From Tannerellaceae bacterium (GTDB lineage Bacteria; Bacteroidota; Bacteroidia; Bacteroidales; Tannerellaceae), in contig JAISWO010000022.1 in the NCBI GenBank assembly GCA_031271045.1, forward strand, positions 1-64,000: 64,000 nucleotides of DNA, read 5' to 3'. Position 1 is the first letter of the stretch, and each line of letters begins with the position of its first letter. The position numbers were made by a program, and so were the translations under genes. Shown here one piece after another: positions 63,158 through 64,000 of the stretch. The notes below the pieces were generated by a model. The model saw nothing but the letters and a program-made list of their open reading frames with translations. It did not search any database and had not been told where the DNA came from.

Positions 63158-64000
63158 TCAAAGTTTTTTCTCCTTTACCTTTTTCCAGTATTCGAAAATG
63201 GAGCTTTTTACTTCTTTATGCAGCAGGAGGATGCCGATTAAGTTCGGCAGGGCCATCAGGGCAATGGTGACGCCGGATAGCGTCCAGATAATGGTCGTGT
63301 CCGTAAAGGAGGCGATGAAGAAAGCTGCTACATATATTATATGGTAACTGCGTACATATTTGCTTCCCCACAGATAAGTCACCGCCCTGTCGCCGTAATA
63401 GGACCAGGCGATCGACGTGGTAAAGGCAAACAGCAGCAGGGCGAGCGGGATGACATACTTTCCCCAGTCTCCCAGCAGGCCTTTCTTGAAGGCTTCGGTC
63501 GAGAGGGGCGCCGAATGGAGGAGCGACTTGCCGCTGATGGAGATTTTTTCGCTCATCGACGAGAAGGCGATGCGGCCATTTGTCACCGTAAGCTCGCCAT
63601 CGAAAAGTTTGTCTCCATCCTTGATCACGACGTCTTCGGCAAAAGAACGGGCGTGGAGGAAAGTGACCGTCCCCGGCTCCGGCTGTCCGGAGTGAACCGG
63701 CAACGAGCCGGTAAAGAGTGGCAGCGAGGATTTACGGAGGATATGATCAGACACCCTGGCTCTATCGGAGGGGTCCTGCTCGTCGTATGCGCCGGCCAGC
63801 GCCACCAGGTCGGCTTGCTGGAACTGGTTGTTGTGTTTCTCCGCCCAAGCGCCGGAAGAGAGCAGCGTGAGTCCGGTGAAGAAACAGATAACGATCGTGT
63901 CGATAAAAGGTTCCAGCAATGCCACCATCCCTTCGGAAACGGGTTCTTCCGTCCGGGCGGCTGCATGGGCAATAGGTGCAGAGCCTTGTCCGGCTTCGTT
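63158..64000 (-). CDS. Sodium:alanine symporter (AGCS family), 5' part cut by window edge
   Basis: The frame is open to the window edge and gives the last 280 residues. The edge reads [20 protein letters not shown], then [19 protein letters not shown], a well-known AGCS block. Later come [20 protein letters not shown] and the last spans. Compared with typical AGCS proteins there is an inserted soluble stretch of about 110 residues between these blocks (about 50-160 of the visible part, with [18 protein letters not shown] and [15 protein letters not shown]). It imports alanine or glycine with Na+. An internal ATG gives an apparent start at 63928, but the family block continues upstream of it. 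Confidence 0.92.
   Translation of the reverse strand, partial: NEAGQGSAPIAHAAARTEEPVSEGMVALLEPFIDTIVICFFTGLTLLSSGAWAEKHNNQFQQADLVALAGAYDEQDPSDRARVSDHILRKSSLPLFTGSLPVHSGQPEPGTVTFLHARSFAEDVVIKDGDKLFDGELTVTNGRIAFSSMSEKISISGKSLLHSAPLSTEAFKKGLLGDWGKYVIPLALLLFAFTTSIAWSYYGDRAVTYLWGSKYVRSYHIIYVAAFFIASFTDTTIIWTLSGVTIALMALPNLIGILLLHKEVKSSIFEYWKKVKEKKL

Noticed and set aside
62559..63161. 200-residue minus-strand and 237-residue plus-strand frames across array 4 as genes
   Set aside because: Both stay open because the 42-base period has few stops. They start in unrelated sequence without ribosome sites, and the plus frame runs on into the antisense of the AGCS gene.

Overview
The window reads as a chromosomal segment of a Bacteroidales bacterium, most likely of the Tannerellaceae (Tannerella/Parabacteroides type). 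The grounds are: many promoters with the Bacteroidota -7 box TAnnTTTG; NigD, DUF4293, DUF6261, DUF6383, DUF6769 and DUF4377 proteins that are typical of this group; a type IX secretion (type B sorting) C-terminal domain; a Bacteroides-type three-subunit fumarate reductase; and a TPP-riboswitch-controlled TonB receptor. No phage, plasmid, CRISPR or large biosynthetic island is seen. The genome is mostly housekeeping here, with small accessory pieces.

Layout. 0-3.5 kb: accessory zone with a GNAT acetyltransferase, a small membrane protein, tRNA-Cys(GCA), abutting remnants of an IS982-like and an IS66 transposase, and a DUF4377 lipoprotein. 3.6-6.8 kb: an ECF sigma / anti-sigma / secreted DUF4097-like operon and a NigD-like lipoprotein. 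6.8-9.5 kb: lpxB with an exported GH125 alpha-mannosidase. 9.8-13.4 kb: frdCAB. 13.4-19.4 kb: a CzcCBA/Cus-type metal efflux operon with a histidine-rich leader protein. 19.5-24.3 kb: a dicarboxylate/amino-acid symporter, DNA polymerase III delta', a second ECF sigma factor and an NfeD protease. 24.3-31.3 kb: envelope genes (MltD-like transglycosylase, type B sorted protein, LysM/receptor protein, PorT-like barrel, bamD) with an omega-like RNA polymerase subunit and an ACT protein. 31.3-35.9 kb: paaK, engB, an SSS symporter and a GH39-like glycosidase. 36.1-39.7 kb: thiamine-type TonB receptor under a TPP riboswitch, and prfB with its programmed frameshift. 39.8-45.9 kb: a giant DUF6383 surface protein, a DUF2442-HTH protein, oxyR and ribE. 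45.8-49.7 kb: a BrkB membrane protein, rnpB, a DUF6261 protein and a thioredoxin lipoprotein. 49.7-57.1 kb: a methyltransferase-glycosyltransferase fusion, two RNA-binding proteins, rpmH, and a PASTA-rluD-ddl-acyltransferase-mnmD run. 57.0-64.0 kb: trxA, dnaE, ahcY and a truncated AGCS amino-acid symporter.

The most unusual content is non-genic. Two arrays of six 16-bp palindromes on an exact 23-bp period (9573-9703 and 35995-36125) each sit about 80-90 bp upstream of the promoter of an operon led by an exported glycosidase. Two further arrays have an exact 42-bp period with about ten units each (48654-49062 and 62711-63130); they share register and key positions although their sequences have diverged, and the phase that reads as a 14-residue peptide repeat carries several silent changes. 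These four arrays are the best candidates for an undescribed element. All claims come from reading the sequence; no database search was run.
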